Shown one piece after another: positions 1 through 7,759 of a stretch of DNA of 64,000 bases. A program made the translations under genes and the position numbers. The notes under the pieces are model-generated. The model was not told the DNA's origin. It worked only from the letters and a program-made list of their open reading frames with translations, and searched no databases. This DNA is from Flagellimonas beolgyonensis (GTDB lineage: Bacteria > Bacteroidota > Bacteroidia > Flavobacteriales > Flavobacteriaceae), in contig NZ_RZMY01000015.1 of assembly GCF_003992615.1 (NCBI RefSeq), positions 1-64,000 on the forward strand. Reading direction: 5' to 3'. The stretch's first letter is position 1. Every line of letters starts with the position of its first letter.

Positions 1-1
1 A

Positions 2-415
2 TTCACCCTTGACGTGGCAGCCAGCGGCATCACAACAAACGAACTGGCCGACAACGCGGTGACACCTACTAAAATCCAGCCTTCAGGAATTCCTGGTCAG
101 GTTCTAACAACGGTTGGAGGCAATTCAATTTGGCAAAGCCCCTATCACGCAATTGGTAAAATGAATTCAAATATAATTACAAATGGAAATGGCATATTAT
201 CTGTTAACTATCTAGGTATTGGTAATTATCAAGTGTTATTTTCCAGTAATGCCAATTCCGCAAACTATGTCATACAATTAACGCTATTAGGTGCTGGCAG
301 TGGTTCAACCATTGAAGTAACTGCTCAAAGTGTTACCGATTTTACAATTCAAATATCAGATTCGACTAGTTCACCCATTGATGCCGAATGGTATTTCACT
401 GTAATTGATTTTTAG
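2..415 (+). CDS. C-terminal part of a surface/tail-fibre-like protein (5' end outside window)
   Basis: The reading frame is open from base 2, with no start needed inside the window, so this is the last ~137 residues of a longer protein; the GTG at base 14 is probably just an internal valine. The first visible residues (TLDVAASGITTNELADNAV, then GIPGQVLTTVGGNSIW) resemble the repetitive linker segments of large flavobacterial surface proteins, where N-x-V-T-P-x-K-I-x-P units precede a QVLTTVGG motif. The last ~85 residues look like a small beta-rich domain. Only three bases separate its stop from the next gene, a T9SS cargo protein, so the two are probably co-transcribed. No T9SS sorting domain is visible in this fragment. 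Function is not recognised. Confidence 0.65.
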   Translation, partial: FTLDVAASGITTNELADNAVTPTKIQPSGIPGQVLTTVGGNSIWQSPYHAIGKMNSNIITNGNGILSVNYLGIGNYQVLFSSNANSANYVIQLTLLGAGSGSTIEVTAQSVTDFTIQISDSTSSPIDAEWYFTVIDF

Positions 416-418
416 AGT

Positions 419-1579
419 TTGAAAAATCTACTGAACATACCCATCCTCCTCCTCTCCTGTTTTGCCACAGCCCAAACTGGGTTGTACAACAGTGGCAACT
501 TGCAGGTGTATGGCAACCTTGGCCTGCATACCAATTTGATCAACGATGGTAATTTTGATCAGACCCAAGGCTTGGTCGGTTTTTACGGCAATGGAGTGAT
601 CCAGGTGAGCGGGAGCATTCCGGCCACTTTGTGGGATAGTGAAATTTTGATGGGTTCCAACCTGTTCCTTCAAAATGTGATGTACGTTCGGAATAATTTT
701 AATTTTATTATTGGCAACGTAGCCACGGCCAAGAACAACCAAGCCATTTATCTCAGTTTCATGGACCAAGGCTTTTTTACAGGGGAAAGCAATGCTTCCA
801 AGATTACTGGTTTTGCCGCAGCGACCAATCGGGATGTTTTTTCCTTCCCGGTAGGCGACCAACAGCAATTACGACCTTTGATTCTCAATTCTCAAAGTGT
901 CAGTCCCTTCGCCATTTGCGCCTATTTCTTTGAGAGCCCCTCCAATCCGTCGTCCATAACCGATACGTTCGATGTGGATGCCAAGGTACAGGATATCGGC
1001 ACCGTTTCTGACAAAGAATTTTGGATCGTTCAAAGCGATGTGCCTGCCCAAGTCACCATCAGTTGGAACCCCCGCAGTGCGCTTGGACTCATTCCCAACG
1101 CTACCCCAGAGTCCATCATCATAGTCGGTTGGAGCAAGGCTTCCAATCAATGGGTGATTTTGGGCAATTCCGCCTTTAGTGGCGACATTAATCAGGGTTT
1201 TGTTACCTCGGAAGTCTTTGTACCCAGCGAATTTGCGGCCATAACTTTCGGCACAACACCCCTACCTACAGATACCTTCGCGGTGAACAATCCCAGTTTG
1301 GGCAACTATTTTTTGAGTCCCAACGGCGACGGCACCAACGATGCCCTAATCATTGAGGGCTTGGAGGAGTCTCCCAACAACATTGTGACCATCTACAACC
1401 GACTCGGTCAAAAGGTGTTTGAGAAAACCAATTATGTGGATGATTTTAGGGGTGTTTCCAATACGGGTTCCCTTATCCTCAACCAAGAAAAAGGCTTGCC
1501 CGAAGGGGTCTATTACTACATTGCCACCCTTTTGGACCTCGAGTTGGAGTATACCGGTTTTCTGTTTTTAGATCGATAA
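419..1579 (+). CDS. T9SS type-B sorted secreted protein
   Basis: 386 residues. It begins with a TTG codon three bases after the upstream stop, followed by a clear signal peptide (MKNLLNIPILLLSCFATAQ). The middle is beta-rich with no domain I recognise. The last ~90 residues form a gliding-motility-associated / type-B C-terminal sorting domain: FLSPNGDGTNDAL near residue 298, VTIYNRLGQKVF, then a GVYYY strand and a terminal ...GFLFLDR. That domain directs export across the outer membrane by the type IX system, whose plug and PorT-like parts are encoded at 15.4 and 28.2 kb. The protein is therefore probably secreted or surface-attached. The unusual TTG start is supported by the signal peptide beginning exactly there and by the absence of an ATG nearby. 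Confidence 0.8.
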   Translation: MKNLLNIPILLLSCFATAQTGLYNSGNLQVYGNLGLHTNLINDGNFDQTQGLVGFYGNGVIQVSGSIPATLWDSEILMGSNLFLQNVMYVRNNFNFIIGNVATAKNNQAIYLSFMDQGFFTGESNASKITGFAAATNRDVFSFPVGDQQQLRPLILNSQSVSPFAICAYFFESPSNPSSITDTFDVDAKVQDIGTVSDKEFWIVQSDVPAQVTISWNPRSALGLIPNATPESIIIVGWSKASNQWVILGNSAFSGDINQGFVTSEVFVPSEFAAITFGTTPLPTDTFAVNNPSLGNYFLSPNGDGTNDALIIEGLEESPNNIVTIYNRLGQKVFEKTNYVDDFRGVSNTGSLILNQEKGLPEGVYYYIATLLDLELEYTGFLFLDR

Positions 1580-1644
1580 CAGCATCGCCCTACCCTTCCA
1601 ATGAGTGAAAAATACTTCTTACCTTGGAGACCAAAATAGTTTCC

Positions 1645-2376
1645 ATGAAAAGAAGGACATTCATTAAAACAGCTTCAACCTCCTCTTTAGCCTTTGCCGT
1701 TCCAACGATTTTCCCCCTTACCGACCCTTCACCTTATAGCACTGAGGAATTGATGGGCAAGGCCGATGTTGATTTGTTCGGGGAGGGCATCAATCTGCGG
1801 AAAGAAGCCTATGAATCCTTTTTGGACATGAAAAAGGCGGCGCAGGCCGATGGCATTGACATTAAAATCGTGTCCAGTTTTCGGGACTTTTACCGACAGG
1901 AAAGTATTTGGGAACGCAAATACCTCCAATTTACCGAAGACGGAATGTCTCCTTTGGACGCCATTGACAAAATCATTGAATATTCTACCATACCCGGCAC
2001 CAGCAGGCACCATTGGGGCACCGATATCGACATTATTGATGGCCGACCTAAATCATCGGGCGACGTTTTGGTTACAGAAAAATTCGAAAACAATGGTCCG
2101 TACGTGGGGCTAAAGCAATGGATGGACAAAAACTCGGAAACCTTTGGTTTTTATTTGGTGTACACCGACAATCCGAGACGCAGGGGCTTTAAGTACGAAC
2201 CCTGGCATTACAGTTACGCACCCATTTCCATTCCCATGCTTACGGCCTACCGCAAACTGAACGTGCTGAAATTGTTGCAACAAGAAGAGTTTTTGGGCAG
2301 TGAACACTTTACCACTGGCTTTGTAAAAACCTATGTACAGGACAACATTCTGGATATAAATCCAGCCTTGTTATGA
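1645..2376 (+). CDS. M15 family D-alanyl-D-alanine carboxypeptidase (VanY-like), Tat-exported
   Basis: 243 residues from the ATG at 1645. A TTG at 1624 is in frame but is less likely, because the export signal starts at 1645. The N-terminus MKRRTFIKTASTSSLAFA carries the twin-arginine (RRTFIK) motif, so the protein is probably exported folded through Tat. The peptidase signature is intact: SRHHWGTDID at residues 120-129 supplies zinc ligands H122 and D129, and EPWH at 185-188 supplies the catalytic E185 and zinc ligand H188. Such enzymes trim the terminal D-Ala from peptidoglycan stem peptides in the periplasm. It is followed 41 bp later by a metalloprotease gene on the same strand. Confidence 0.85.
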   Translation: MKRRTFIKTASTSSLAFAVPTIFPLTDPSPYSTEELMGKADVDLFGEGINLRKEAYESFLDMKKAAQADGIDIKIVSSFRDFYRQESIWERKYLQFTEDGMSPLDAIDKIIEYSTIPGTSRHHWGTDIDIIDGRPKSSGDVLVTEKFENNGPYVGLKQWMDKNSETFGFYLVYTDNPRRRGFKYEPWHYSYAPISIPMLTAYRKLNVLKLLQQEEFLGSEHFTTGFVKTYVQDNILDINPALL

Positions 2377-2417
2377 CCCATTTTTTTGTATCTTCCATTA
2401 GCTAAGAACACTACACC

Positions 2418-3182
2418 ATGAGAAGAGGAAGTTGGAGAATTCGTATCCTGATCGGGCTTGCCATTGTGGCCTTTGCCTTTATCCGTCGATGCAGCAACCA
2501 GGAAGAAAACCCCTATACCGGTCGAGTTCAGAACATCGACATGACCACTGAGCAGGAAATTGCCATTGGGTTGCAAAGTGCTCCCGAAATGGCCCAACAA
2601 CATGGGGGTCTTTACCCCGACCAACGTATGCAGGCACTGGTGGACGCGGTGGGCGACAAATTGGTTCAGCAAAGTATCGCCAGGGAAACACCATACCAAT
2701 ATGAATTTCATTTGTTGGCCGATGATCGGACCATCAATGCCTTTGCGCTCCCCGGCGGACAGATTTTTATCACCTATGCCCTATTTTCCCAATTGAACGA
2801 AGCCCAGCTTGCAGGGGTTTTGGGCCACGAGATTGGGCATGTGATCGGCAGACATTCGGCCGAACGTATTGCGGAAAGCGGTTTTTGGCAGACCTTGGCC
2901 ACCGGTGCTTCCGTAGGGGGCGATATGGGAAATTTGGTGGCTGGAATAGGCCAGAACACCCTGTTGAAAAATGGCAGGGGCGATGAATTGGAGAGTGACG
3001 AGCTCGGGGTGCTGTTCATGATTCAATCGGGGTATGACCCAAACGAAATGATCAAGGTCATGCAAATTTTGAAAGCGGCGGCCGGGCCCAACCGTGTTCC
3101 CGAATTCCAAAGTACGCATCCCGATCCCGAAAACCGGATTGAAAAAATCAAGGAAGCCATTCGAAAATATTCAGGTCGATAG
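2418..3182 (+). CDS. M48 family zinc metalloprotease
   Basis: 254 residues. An N-terminal hydrophobic helix (about 9-22) anchors or exports the protein. The mature part is a single M48 peptidase domain with HEIGH at residues 137-141 (two zinc histidines and the catalytic Glu) and the downstream helix ELESDELG that supplies the third zinc ligand. The end, STHPDPENRIEKI, is the usual M48C tail. It resembles the catalytic domain of BepA/YfgC and LoiP proteases, which act in outer-membrane quality control, but it lacks the TPR extension of BepA. A periplasmic housekeeping protease is the likely role. The substrate is unknown. Confidence 0.88.
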   Translation: MRRGSWRIRILIGLAIVAFAFIRRCSNQEENPYTGRVQNIDMTTEQEIAIGLQSAPEMAQQHGGLYPDQRMQALVDAVGDKLVQQSIARETPYQYEFHLLADDRTINAFALPGGQIFITYALFSQLNEAQLAGVLGHEIGHVIGRHSAERIAESGFWQTLATGASVGGDMGNLVAGIGQNTLLKNGRGDELESDELGVLFMIQSGYDPNEMIKVMQILKAAAGPNRVPEFQSTHPDPENRIEKIKEAIRKYSGR

Positions 3183-3228
3183 AATCGCTCTGTTCATCGA
3201 TTAAACAATGTAAGTCATCAGAATTGGT

Positions 3229-3236
3229 TACCTTTG
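3229..3236 (+). promoter_or_regulatory. -7 promoter box (TACCTTTG)
   Basis: Exact match to the Bacteroidota -7 consensus TAnnTTTG, 62 bp upstream of the 55-aa ORF at 3299. No good -33 TTG was seen at the proper spacing. Confidence 0.45.
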
Positions 3237-3298
3237 GAAATACCCAATCTTCATAACCTTTCTTACCCCATTTGTGCTATCCAAAACGAGAGAACACT

Positions 3299-3466
3299 AT
3301 GGGAACACTATTACACTTTAAGCACCTCTATTTTGAGGCTTTTGACGATTTGAAACCAAGTTATGTAGTCCTTTTTTTGAAAGGATACTCGATTTTTTGT
3401 GCTGTAATGCTGGCCATGGCCGTATATGCATTTTTGTACAGGGCCTTTACCGGTTTTGAATTCTGA
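3299..3466 (+). CDS. Small single-helix membrane protein
   Basis: 55 residues from the ATG at 3299 (MGTLLHFKHLYFEAF). Another ATG 27 bp upstream is possible but would add an unlikely N-terminus. One transmembrane helix (VLFLKGYSIFCAVMLAMAVYA) is followed by a short tail FLYRAFTGFEF. From memory it resembles a short flavobacterial family of unknown function listed as DUF6747, which has the same '...YAF-aromatic-R-xx-TGF' ending; I cannot verify this by search. It stands alone with its own promoter box and a terminator just downstream. Confidence 0.6.
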   Translation: MGTLLHFKHLYFEAFDDLKPSYVVLFLKGYSIFCAVMLAMAVYAFLYRAFTGFEF

Positions 3467-3513
3467 TTGGAAAATTTTACTCTTTTGCAAGGACACTACA
3501 TAGGTAAATGAGA

Positions 3514-3550
3514 CAAAAAAACCCACCAAATGGTGGGCTTTTTGTTTTTG
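3514..3550. terminator. Bidirectional intrinsic terminator
   Basis: CCCACC-aaat-GGTGGG stem at 3522-3537, preceded by a run of seven A and followed by CTTTTTGTTTTT. It sits between the 55-aa gene and the convergent ankyrin gene and can serve both strands. Confidence 0.85.
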
Positions 3551-3567
3551 GACGAATAAACTCCTTT

Positions 3568-3957
3568 CTATTTTTTCATAGCAGCTTCCAAAACGGCCAG
3601 AGCATCATCGGCATGCGACCTTTTTGCATACCAAACAGCGTTCATGCCCTTATCACATCGAATTTTCAAGTCAGCTCCGTTGTCAATAAGCACTTGTAAA
3701 ACTTCAGCCTTATTGTAACGTGCAGCATAGTGGATAGGTGCCCGACCCAAAGATTTTTGGTTGACATCCTCTCCTAGTTCAATTAATTTTTTCACGGTAT
3801 CCACATCGCCCTGCATTACGGCCTTGCAAAAGGCACTGAGTTCTGGGGCAACGGTTATTGGGTTCAGGTTGTTGGAATGGGATTCCAGTTCGTTGGCAGA
3901 AATACCGCCAGTGGCCAGAAGACAAACTGCGGCCACGGTAAAAATTGCTTTTTTCAT
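3568..3957 (-). CDS. Exported ankyrin-repeat protein
   Basis: 129 residues from the ATG at 3957, which begins a typical signal peptide (MKKAIFTVAAVCLLATGGISA). An upstream in-frame start would place 17 residues ahead of it. After a short spacer, residues ~45-125 hold two to three ankyrin repeats, with the helical units LSAFCKAVMQGDVDTVKKLI and APIHYAARYNKAEVLQVLI and the turn motif DNGADLKIRCDKGMNAVWYA. Ankyrin repeats bind proteins; the partner is unknown. A TACCTTTA near-consensus -7 box lies at 3993-4000 (minus). It is divergent from gpmI across 208 AT-rich bases. Confidence 0.85.
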   Translation of the reverse strand: MKKAIFTVAAVCLLATGGISANELESHSNNLNPITVAPELSAFCKAVMQGDVDTVKKLIELGEDVNQKSLGRAPIHYAARYNKAEVLQVLIDNGADLKIRCDKGMNAVWYAKRSHADDALAVLEAAMKK

Positions 3958-3992
3958 GATGATTTGTTTTTGATTAATGAATGATAGTCTTA

Positions 3993-4000
3993 TAAAGGTA
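3993..4000 (-). promoter_or_regulatory. Probable -7 box for the ankyrin gene (TACCTTTA)
   Basis: Seven of eight bases agree with TAnnTTTG on the minus strand, about 35 bp upstream of the start at 3957. Confidence 0.4.
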
Positions 4001-4140
4001 GACTCCATCTAAACCAAAATGTTACGGAATTAACAGTTATATAACTAAAGTTTAACAACATCTCAATATTAACATAAAATTATTAACAGATTCACAATAA
4101 GAAATCCAATCAATTGCTAGGGTGTACGCCAAGATCAAAT

Positions 4141-4148
4141 TATTTTTG
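4141..4148 (+). promoter_or_regulatory. -7 promoter box of gpmI (TATTTTTG)
   Basis: Exact TAnnTTTG match 17 bp before the ATG of gpmI. A TTG at 4114-4116 could be the -33 element, although the 24-bp spacing is slightly long. Confidence 0.6.
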
Positions 4149-4165
4149 CAGTAGAATTTTATGTC

Positions 4166-5683
4166 ATGAACAAAAAGGTAATCCTAATGATTTTGGACGG
4201 GTGGGGAAAGTCCCCAGACCCTAAAGTTTCTGCCATTGCACAGGCCGATACGCCCTTTGTAGACTCCCTATACAAGAAATACCCCAATGCCGACTTGCAC
4301 ACGGACGGCATGAATGTGGGGCTACCGGAAGGGCAAATGGGAAACAGTGAAGTAGGCCACATGAATTTGGGTGCAGGACGCATCGTTTATCAAGATTTGG
4401 CCAAGATCAACAAAGCGGTAAAGGAAGACACGTTAAAAAACGAACCTGTTTTAAAGGAAGCCCTTGACTTTGCAAAAGCAAACAACAAACCTGTTCATTT
4501 CTTGGGATTGGTCAGTGATGGAGGGGTACACAGTCATATCGACCATCTAAAGGCCTTGATCAAAGTAGCCGATGAAGCTGGAGTGGAAAAATCTTATGTT
4601 CATGCCTTTACCGACGGTCGGGATGTGGACCCCAAAAGTGGCAAAGGATTTTTGGTGGATCTAACCAATTACTGTGCTGATAGGAATACGAAATTGGCAA
4701 CCGTTGTCGGTCGCTATTATGCCATGGACCGCGATAAACGCTGGGAACGGGTAAAACTGGCCTATGATGTGATGGTGAACTCAGAAGGAACCAAATCCCA
4801 GGATATTGGAGCGGCCATGCAACAAAGCTATGATGATGGGGTCACTGACGAATTTATAAAGCCATTGGTGATGACCGATGCCAATAACGAACCATTGGCC
4901 AAAATCCAGGAAGGCGATGTGGTGATTTTCTTCAACTTCAGGACCGACAGGGGCCGCGAGCTCACCCAAGCTTTGAGCCAACAGGATTTCCATGAGCAGA
5001 ACATGCACAAAATGAATCTGTATTACGTGACCATGACCAATTATGATGAGTCTTTCAAAGGCATCAAGGTCATTTATGATAAAGACAACATTAAGGACAC
5101 GCTGGGGGAAACCTTGGCCAAAAATGGCAAGAAACAGATTCGTATTGCCGAAACTGAAAAATATCCGCACGTCACTTTCTTTTTCAATGGAGGGCGCGAG
5201 GAACCCTTCGAGGGAGAACAACGCATTCTATGTCCATCTCCAAAAGTGGCCACCTATGACCTGCAACCGGAGATGAGTGCCTACGATATTCGTGATGCTA
5301 TTGTTCCTGAGCTTCAAAAGGGAGAAACCGATTTTGTATGTCTTAACTTCGCCAACCCAGATATGGTAGGGCATACCGGAGTTATGGAAGCGGCCATCAA
5401 AGCGTGTGAAACTGTGGATGAATGCGCCAAGGATGTAATTACCGCGGGGCTGGCCAATGGGTATTCCACCATTGTTATCGCCGACCACGGCAATTGCGAT
5501 ACCATGGTGAACCCGGATGGCAGTCCGAATACAGCACATACCACCAATCCGGTCCCGTTGATCATCGTAGACAACGATATCAAGGAAGTCAAAAGCGGTG
5601 TGCTGGGCGATATAGCTCCTACCATTCTGAAAATGATGGGCGTGCCACAACCTGATTTGATGACCCAAAAACCGTTGGTATAA
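4166..5683 (+). CDS. gpmI: 2,3-bisphosphoglycerate-independent phosphoglycerate mutase
   Basis: 505 residues, the normal length for iPGM. It interconverts 3- and 2-phosphoglycerate in glycolysis using two manganese ions and a phosphoserine intermediate. The N-terminus shows the alkaline-phosphatase-fold metal motif (MILDGWGKS). The nucleophile is Ser61 in NSEVGHMNLGAGR. The phosphotransferase insert follows (HAFTDGRDVDP, VVGRYYAMDRDKRWERV), and the second metal cluster near the C-terminus is NPDMVGHTG plus IADHGNCD...HTTNPVP. The gene has its own -7 box and is followed 44 bp later by map, which also has its own promoter box. Confidence 0.97.
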   Translation: MNKKVILMILDGWGKSPDPKVSAIAQADTPFVDSLYKKYPNADLHTDGMNVGLPEGQMGNSEVGHMNLGAGRIVYQDLAKINKAVKEDTLKNEPVLKEALDFAKANNKPVHFLGLVSDGGVHSHIDHLKALIKVADEAGVEKSYVHAFTDGRDVDPKSGKGFLVDLTNYCADRNTKLATVVGRYYAMDRDKRWERVKLAYDVMVNSEGTKSQDIGAAMQQSYDDGVTDEFIKPLVMTDANNEPLAKIQEGDVVIFFNFRTDRGRELTQALSQQDFHEQNMHKMNLYYVTMTNYDESFKGIKVIYDKDNIKDTLGETLAKNGKKQIRIAETEKYPHVTFFFNGGREEPFEGEQRILCPSPKVATYDLQPEMSAYDIRDAIVPELQKGETDFVCLNFANPDMVGHTGVMEAAIKACETVDECAKDVITAGLANGYSTIVIADHGNCDTMVNPDGSPNTAHTTNPVPLIIVDNDIKEVKSGVLGDIAPTILKMMGVPQPDLMTQKPLV

Positions 5684-5714
5684 CAATCATTCCTTAAAAT
5701 CCATAGAATCAATT

Positions 5715-5722
5715 TATCTTTG
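5715..5722 (+). promoter_or_regulatory. -7 promoter box of map (TATCTTTG)
   Basis: Exact TAnnTTTG match ending only five bases before the ATG at 5728. Transcription starting at the usual distance would begin at or next to the start codon, giving a leaderless mRNA. Confidence 0.65.
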
Positions 5723-5727
5723 CGCCT

Positions 5728-6546
5728 ATGATTCACGTAAAGACAGCAGAGGAAATTGAATTGATGCGCGAAAGTGCGTTGGTAGTATCTCGAACTTTGG
5801 GTATGTTGGCCAAGGAAATCAAGCCCGGTGCCAACCCCTTGAAATTGGATAAAATGGCCGAAGAGTTCATCAGGGAACAAGGAGCCGTTCCTGGTTTCCT
5901 GGGTATGTACGATTTTCCAAACACCTTGAACTGGAGCCCCAATGCACAAGTGGTGCACGGTATTCCCAACAATGAACCCTTAAAGGAAGGAGACGTTGTT
6001 TCCGTGGATTGTGGAGCCATTAAAAATGGGTTCCATGGCGACCATGCGTATACTTTTCAAGTGGGCGAAGTAGCCGAAGAGACCAAAAAATTGCTTCGCG
6101 TAACCAAAGAGTCCCTGTATATCGGTATCCGTGAATTTAAGGAAGGGAACCGTGTGGGCGATGTGGGCTACGCCATCCAAAAATATTGTGAGGACCATGG
6201 TTATGGCGTGGTACGCGAATTGGTGGGCCACGGGTTGGGCAGGGAACTGCATGAAGATCCCCAAATGCCCAATTATGGCAAACGCGGGCGTGGTAAAAAA
6301 TTCGTAAATGGCATGGTGGTGGCCATCGAGCCCATGATCAACATGGGTACCCGTCGCATCAAACAATTGAAGGACGGCTGGACCATTTTGACCGCAGATG
6401 GAAAACCAAGTGCCCATTTTGAGCACGACGTGGCCCTTGTGGACGGCAAGCCGGAATTACTTTCCACTTTCCAATACATTTACGAAGCGTTGGGCATCGA
6501 AAGCAACGAGGAAGATGAATTCCGCGCCCAGAAATTGGTATTGTAA
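5728..6546 (+). CDS. map: Type I methionine aminopeptidase
   Basis: 272 residues. Removes the initiator methionine from nascent proteins in the cytoplasm. The pita-bread fold signature is complete: the metal ligands are carried by VSVDCGAIKNGFHGDHAYTF (two Asp), GHGLGRELHEDP (His), AIEPMINMG (Glu) and HFEHDVALVDG (Glu). Slightly longer than the E. coli enzyme (264 aa). A TATCTTTG box ends 5 bp before the ATG, and no Shine-Dalgarno-like sequence is visible, as is common in this phylum. Downstream lies a GxxExxY gene that looks inserted between map and the methyltransferase gene. Confidence 0.97.
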   Translation: MIHVKTAEEIELMRESALVVSRTLGMLAKEIKPGANPLKLDKMAEEFIREQGAVPGFLGMYDFPNTLNWSPNAQVVHGIPNNEPLKEGDVVSVDCGAIKNGFHGDHAYTFQVGEVAEETKKLLRVTKESLYIGIREFKEGNRVGDVGYAIQKYCEDHGYGVVRELVGHGLGRELHEDPQMPNYGKRGRGKKFVNGMVVAIEPMINMGTRRIKQLKDGWTILTADGKPSAHFEHDVALVDGKPELLSTFQYIYEALGIESNEEDEFRAQKLVL

Positions 6547-6563
6547 AATACCTTAACTTGTCC

Positions 6564-6590
6564 GACACGGATTTCTCAAATTACTCGAAT
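6564..6590 (+). repeat. Left inverted repeat flanking the GxxExxY gene
   Basis: Read on the minus strand this is ATTCGAGTAATT, nine extra bases, then CGTGTC. It is an imperfect inverted copy of 6982-6999 (ATTCGGGTAATTCGTGTC). The two arms bracket the GxxExxY gene. Confidence 0.55.
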
Positions 6591-6592
6591 AA

Positions 6593-6967
6593 ATGTCCCA
6601 AATCATTTATAAAAACGAGTCCTACTTTGTCATTGGATTATGTATGGATATCCACAATGAACTCGGTAAAGGATTCAGCGAAGCAGTTCGTAGCGATGCC
6701 CTTGAAATGGAACTAAAATCCAATGGTGTTCCTTTCCAAAGAGAAGTGAGATTCGATATCATCTATAAAGGAGAGAAATTAAAACACTATTATTATGCCG
6801 ATTATTTAGTGGACGACAAATTCATTTTGGAACTCAAAGCCGTTGAAAAAATCAGCAACAGTCACATAAAACAAACCTTGAACTACTTGGCGGCTTCTAA
6901 AATGCAATTGGGATTAATTATAAACTTTGGTGAAGATAGTTTATCCTATAAAAGAGTAATATTGTAA
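6593..6967 (+). CDS. GxxExxY protein (PD-(D/E)xK nuclease-like fold)
   Basis: 124 residues. Belongs to the GxxExxY family, which has a predicted restriction-endonuclease-like fold. The helix normally reading G-x-x-E-x-x-Y is here GFSEAVR, so the name-giving tyrosine is an arginine. The nuclease-like core is present: an acidic strand YADYLVDDKFILELKAVEKI provides the D...E-x-K pattern, followed by HIKQTLNYLAASKMQLGLIINFG. No biochemical role has been established for the family to my knowledge. Copies are often scattered in Bacteroidota genomes. Inverted repeats on either side (6564-6590 and 6982-6999) suggest it travels as a small cassette. Confidence 0.85.
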   Translation: MSQIIYKNESYFVIGLCMDIHNELGKGFSEAVRSDALEMELKSNGVPFQREVRFDIIYKGEKLKHYYYADYLVDDKFILELKAVEKISNSHIKQTLNYLAASKMQLGLIINFGEDSLSYKRVIL

Positions 6968-6981
6968 TCCAATTAGAGCAA

Positions 6982-6999
6982 ATTCGGGTAATTCGTGTC
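6982..6999 (+). repeat. Right inverted repeat flanking the GxxExxY gene
   Basis: ATTCGGGTAATTCGTGTC, inverted relative to 6564-6590 (11 of 12 bases match in the first block and 6 of 6 in CGTGTC). The GTG start codon of the next gene lies inside this arm. Confidence 0.55.
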
Positions 7000-7759
7000 A
7001 AAATTATTCAAGTACATTCTCAATTTAATCCCAAGACCCTTACTGATCAGATTAAGTTATTGGGTGCGCCCATTGATTGCGTGGTCATTGAAGGGAAAAA
7101 ACTTTACCGACCCCATCGATGGAAAAAGTTTTCGAACGTTTTTACCCTACGGTTATGAAAATCCACGGGAAAATGTACTCTCCCCTTCTACCCTATCCTT
7201 GGAGCGGCATCGCTTGTTGTGGCTCTATCTGAAAAACGAGACCAATTTCTTCACCCAACCCCATATACTTTTACATTTTGCCCCAGAACAGGCTTTTTAC
7301 AAACGATTTAAAAAGCTAAAGAACATCGATTACGCCACCACGGATTTGAACTCGCCGTTGGCCGATGTAAAAGCAGATATTTGCAACCTGCCGTTTGCAG
7401 ACAATTCCTTTGATGTGATTCTTTGCAACCATGTTTTGGAACACATCCCTGATGACACCAAGGCCATGCAAGAACTCTACCGTATACTGAAACCTGGCGG
7501 ATGGGGCATTTTTCAAATTCCGCAGGACCTAAAGAGGGAGAAAACCTTCGAGGACAATTCCATTACCGACAAAAGGGAACGCGCCCGAATTTTTGGCCAA
7601 TATGACCATGTGCGTATTTATGGCAGGGACTATTTTGACAAGTTACGTTCCGTTGGCTTTACTGTGGAAGAAGTGGATTACACCCGTACGCTTCCAAAGG
7701 AAGATGTGGAAAGATATCGCTTGGCACAAGGGGAAATCATTCCCTTGGTTCGAAAATGA
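6995..7759 (+). CDS. Class I SAM-dependent methyltransferase
   Basis: 254 residues. The start is a GTG at 6995; no ATG is available before a conserved-looking N-terminus (FKYILNLIPRPLLIRLSYWVRP). The methyltransferase-11 core spans residues ~80-200, with YATTDLNSPLADVKADICNL, LPFADNSFDVILCNHVLEHI (acidic loop and post-motif II) and ILKPGGWGIFQIPQD. The glycine-rich SAM loop is degenerate (HFAPEQAFYKRF), as in several uncharacterised members. The substrate is unknown. Its start codon lies within a repeat arm of the neighbouring GxxExxY cassette, so the original start context may have been altered. It abuts apbE convergently with no gap. Confidence 0.8.
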   Translation: MSKLFKYILNLIPRPLLIRLSYWVRPLIAWSLKGKNFTDPIDGKSFRTFLPYGYENPRENVLSPSTLSLERHRLLWLYLKNETNFFTQPHILLHFAPEQAFYKRFKKLKNIDYATTDLNSPLADVKADICNLPFADNSFDVILCNHVLEHIPDDTKAMQELYRILKPGGWGIFQIPQDLKREKTFEDNSITDKRERARIFGQYDHVRIYGRDYFDKLRSVGFTVEEVDYTRTLPKEDVERYRLAQGEIIPLVRK

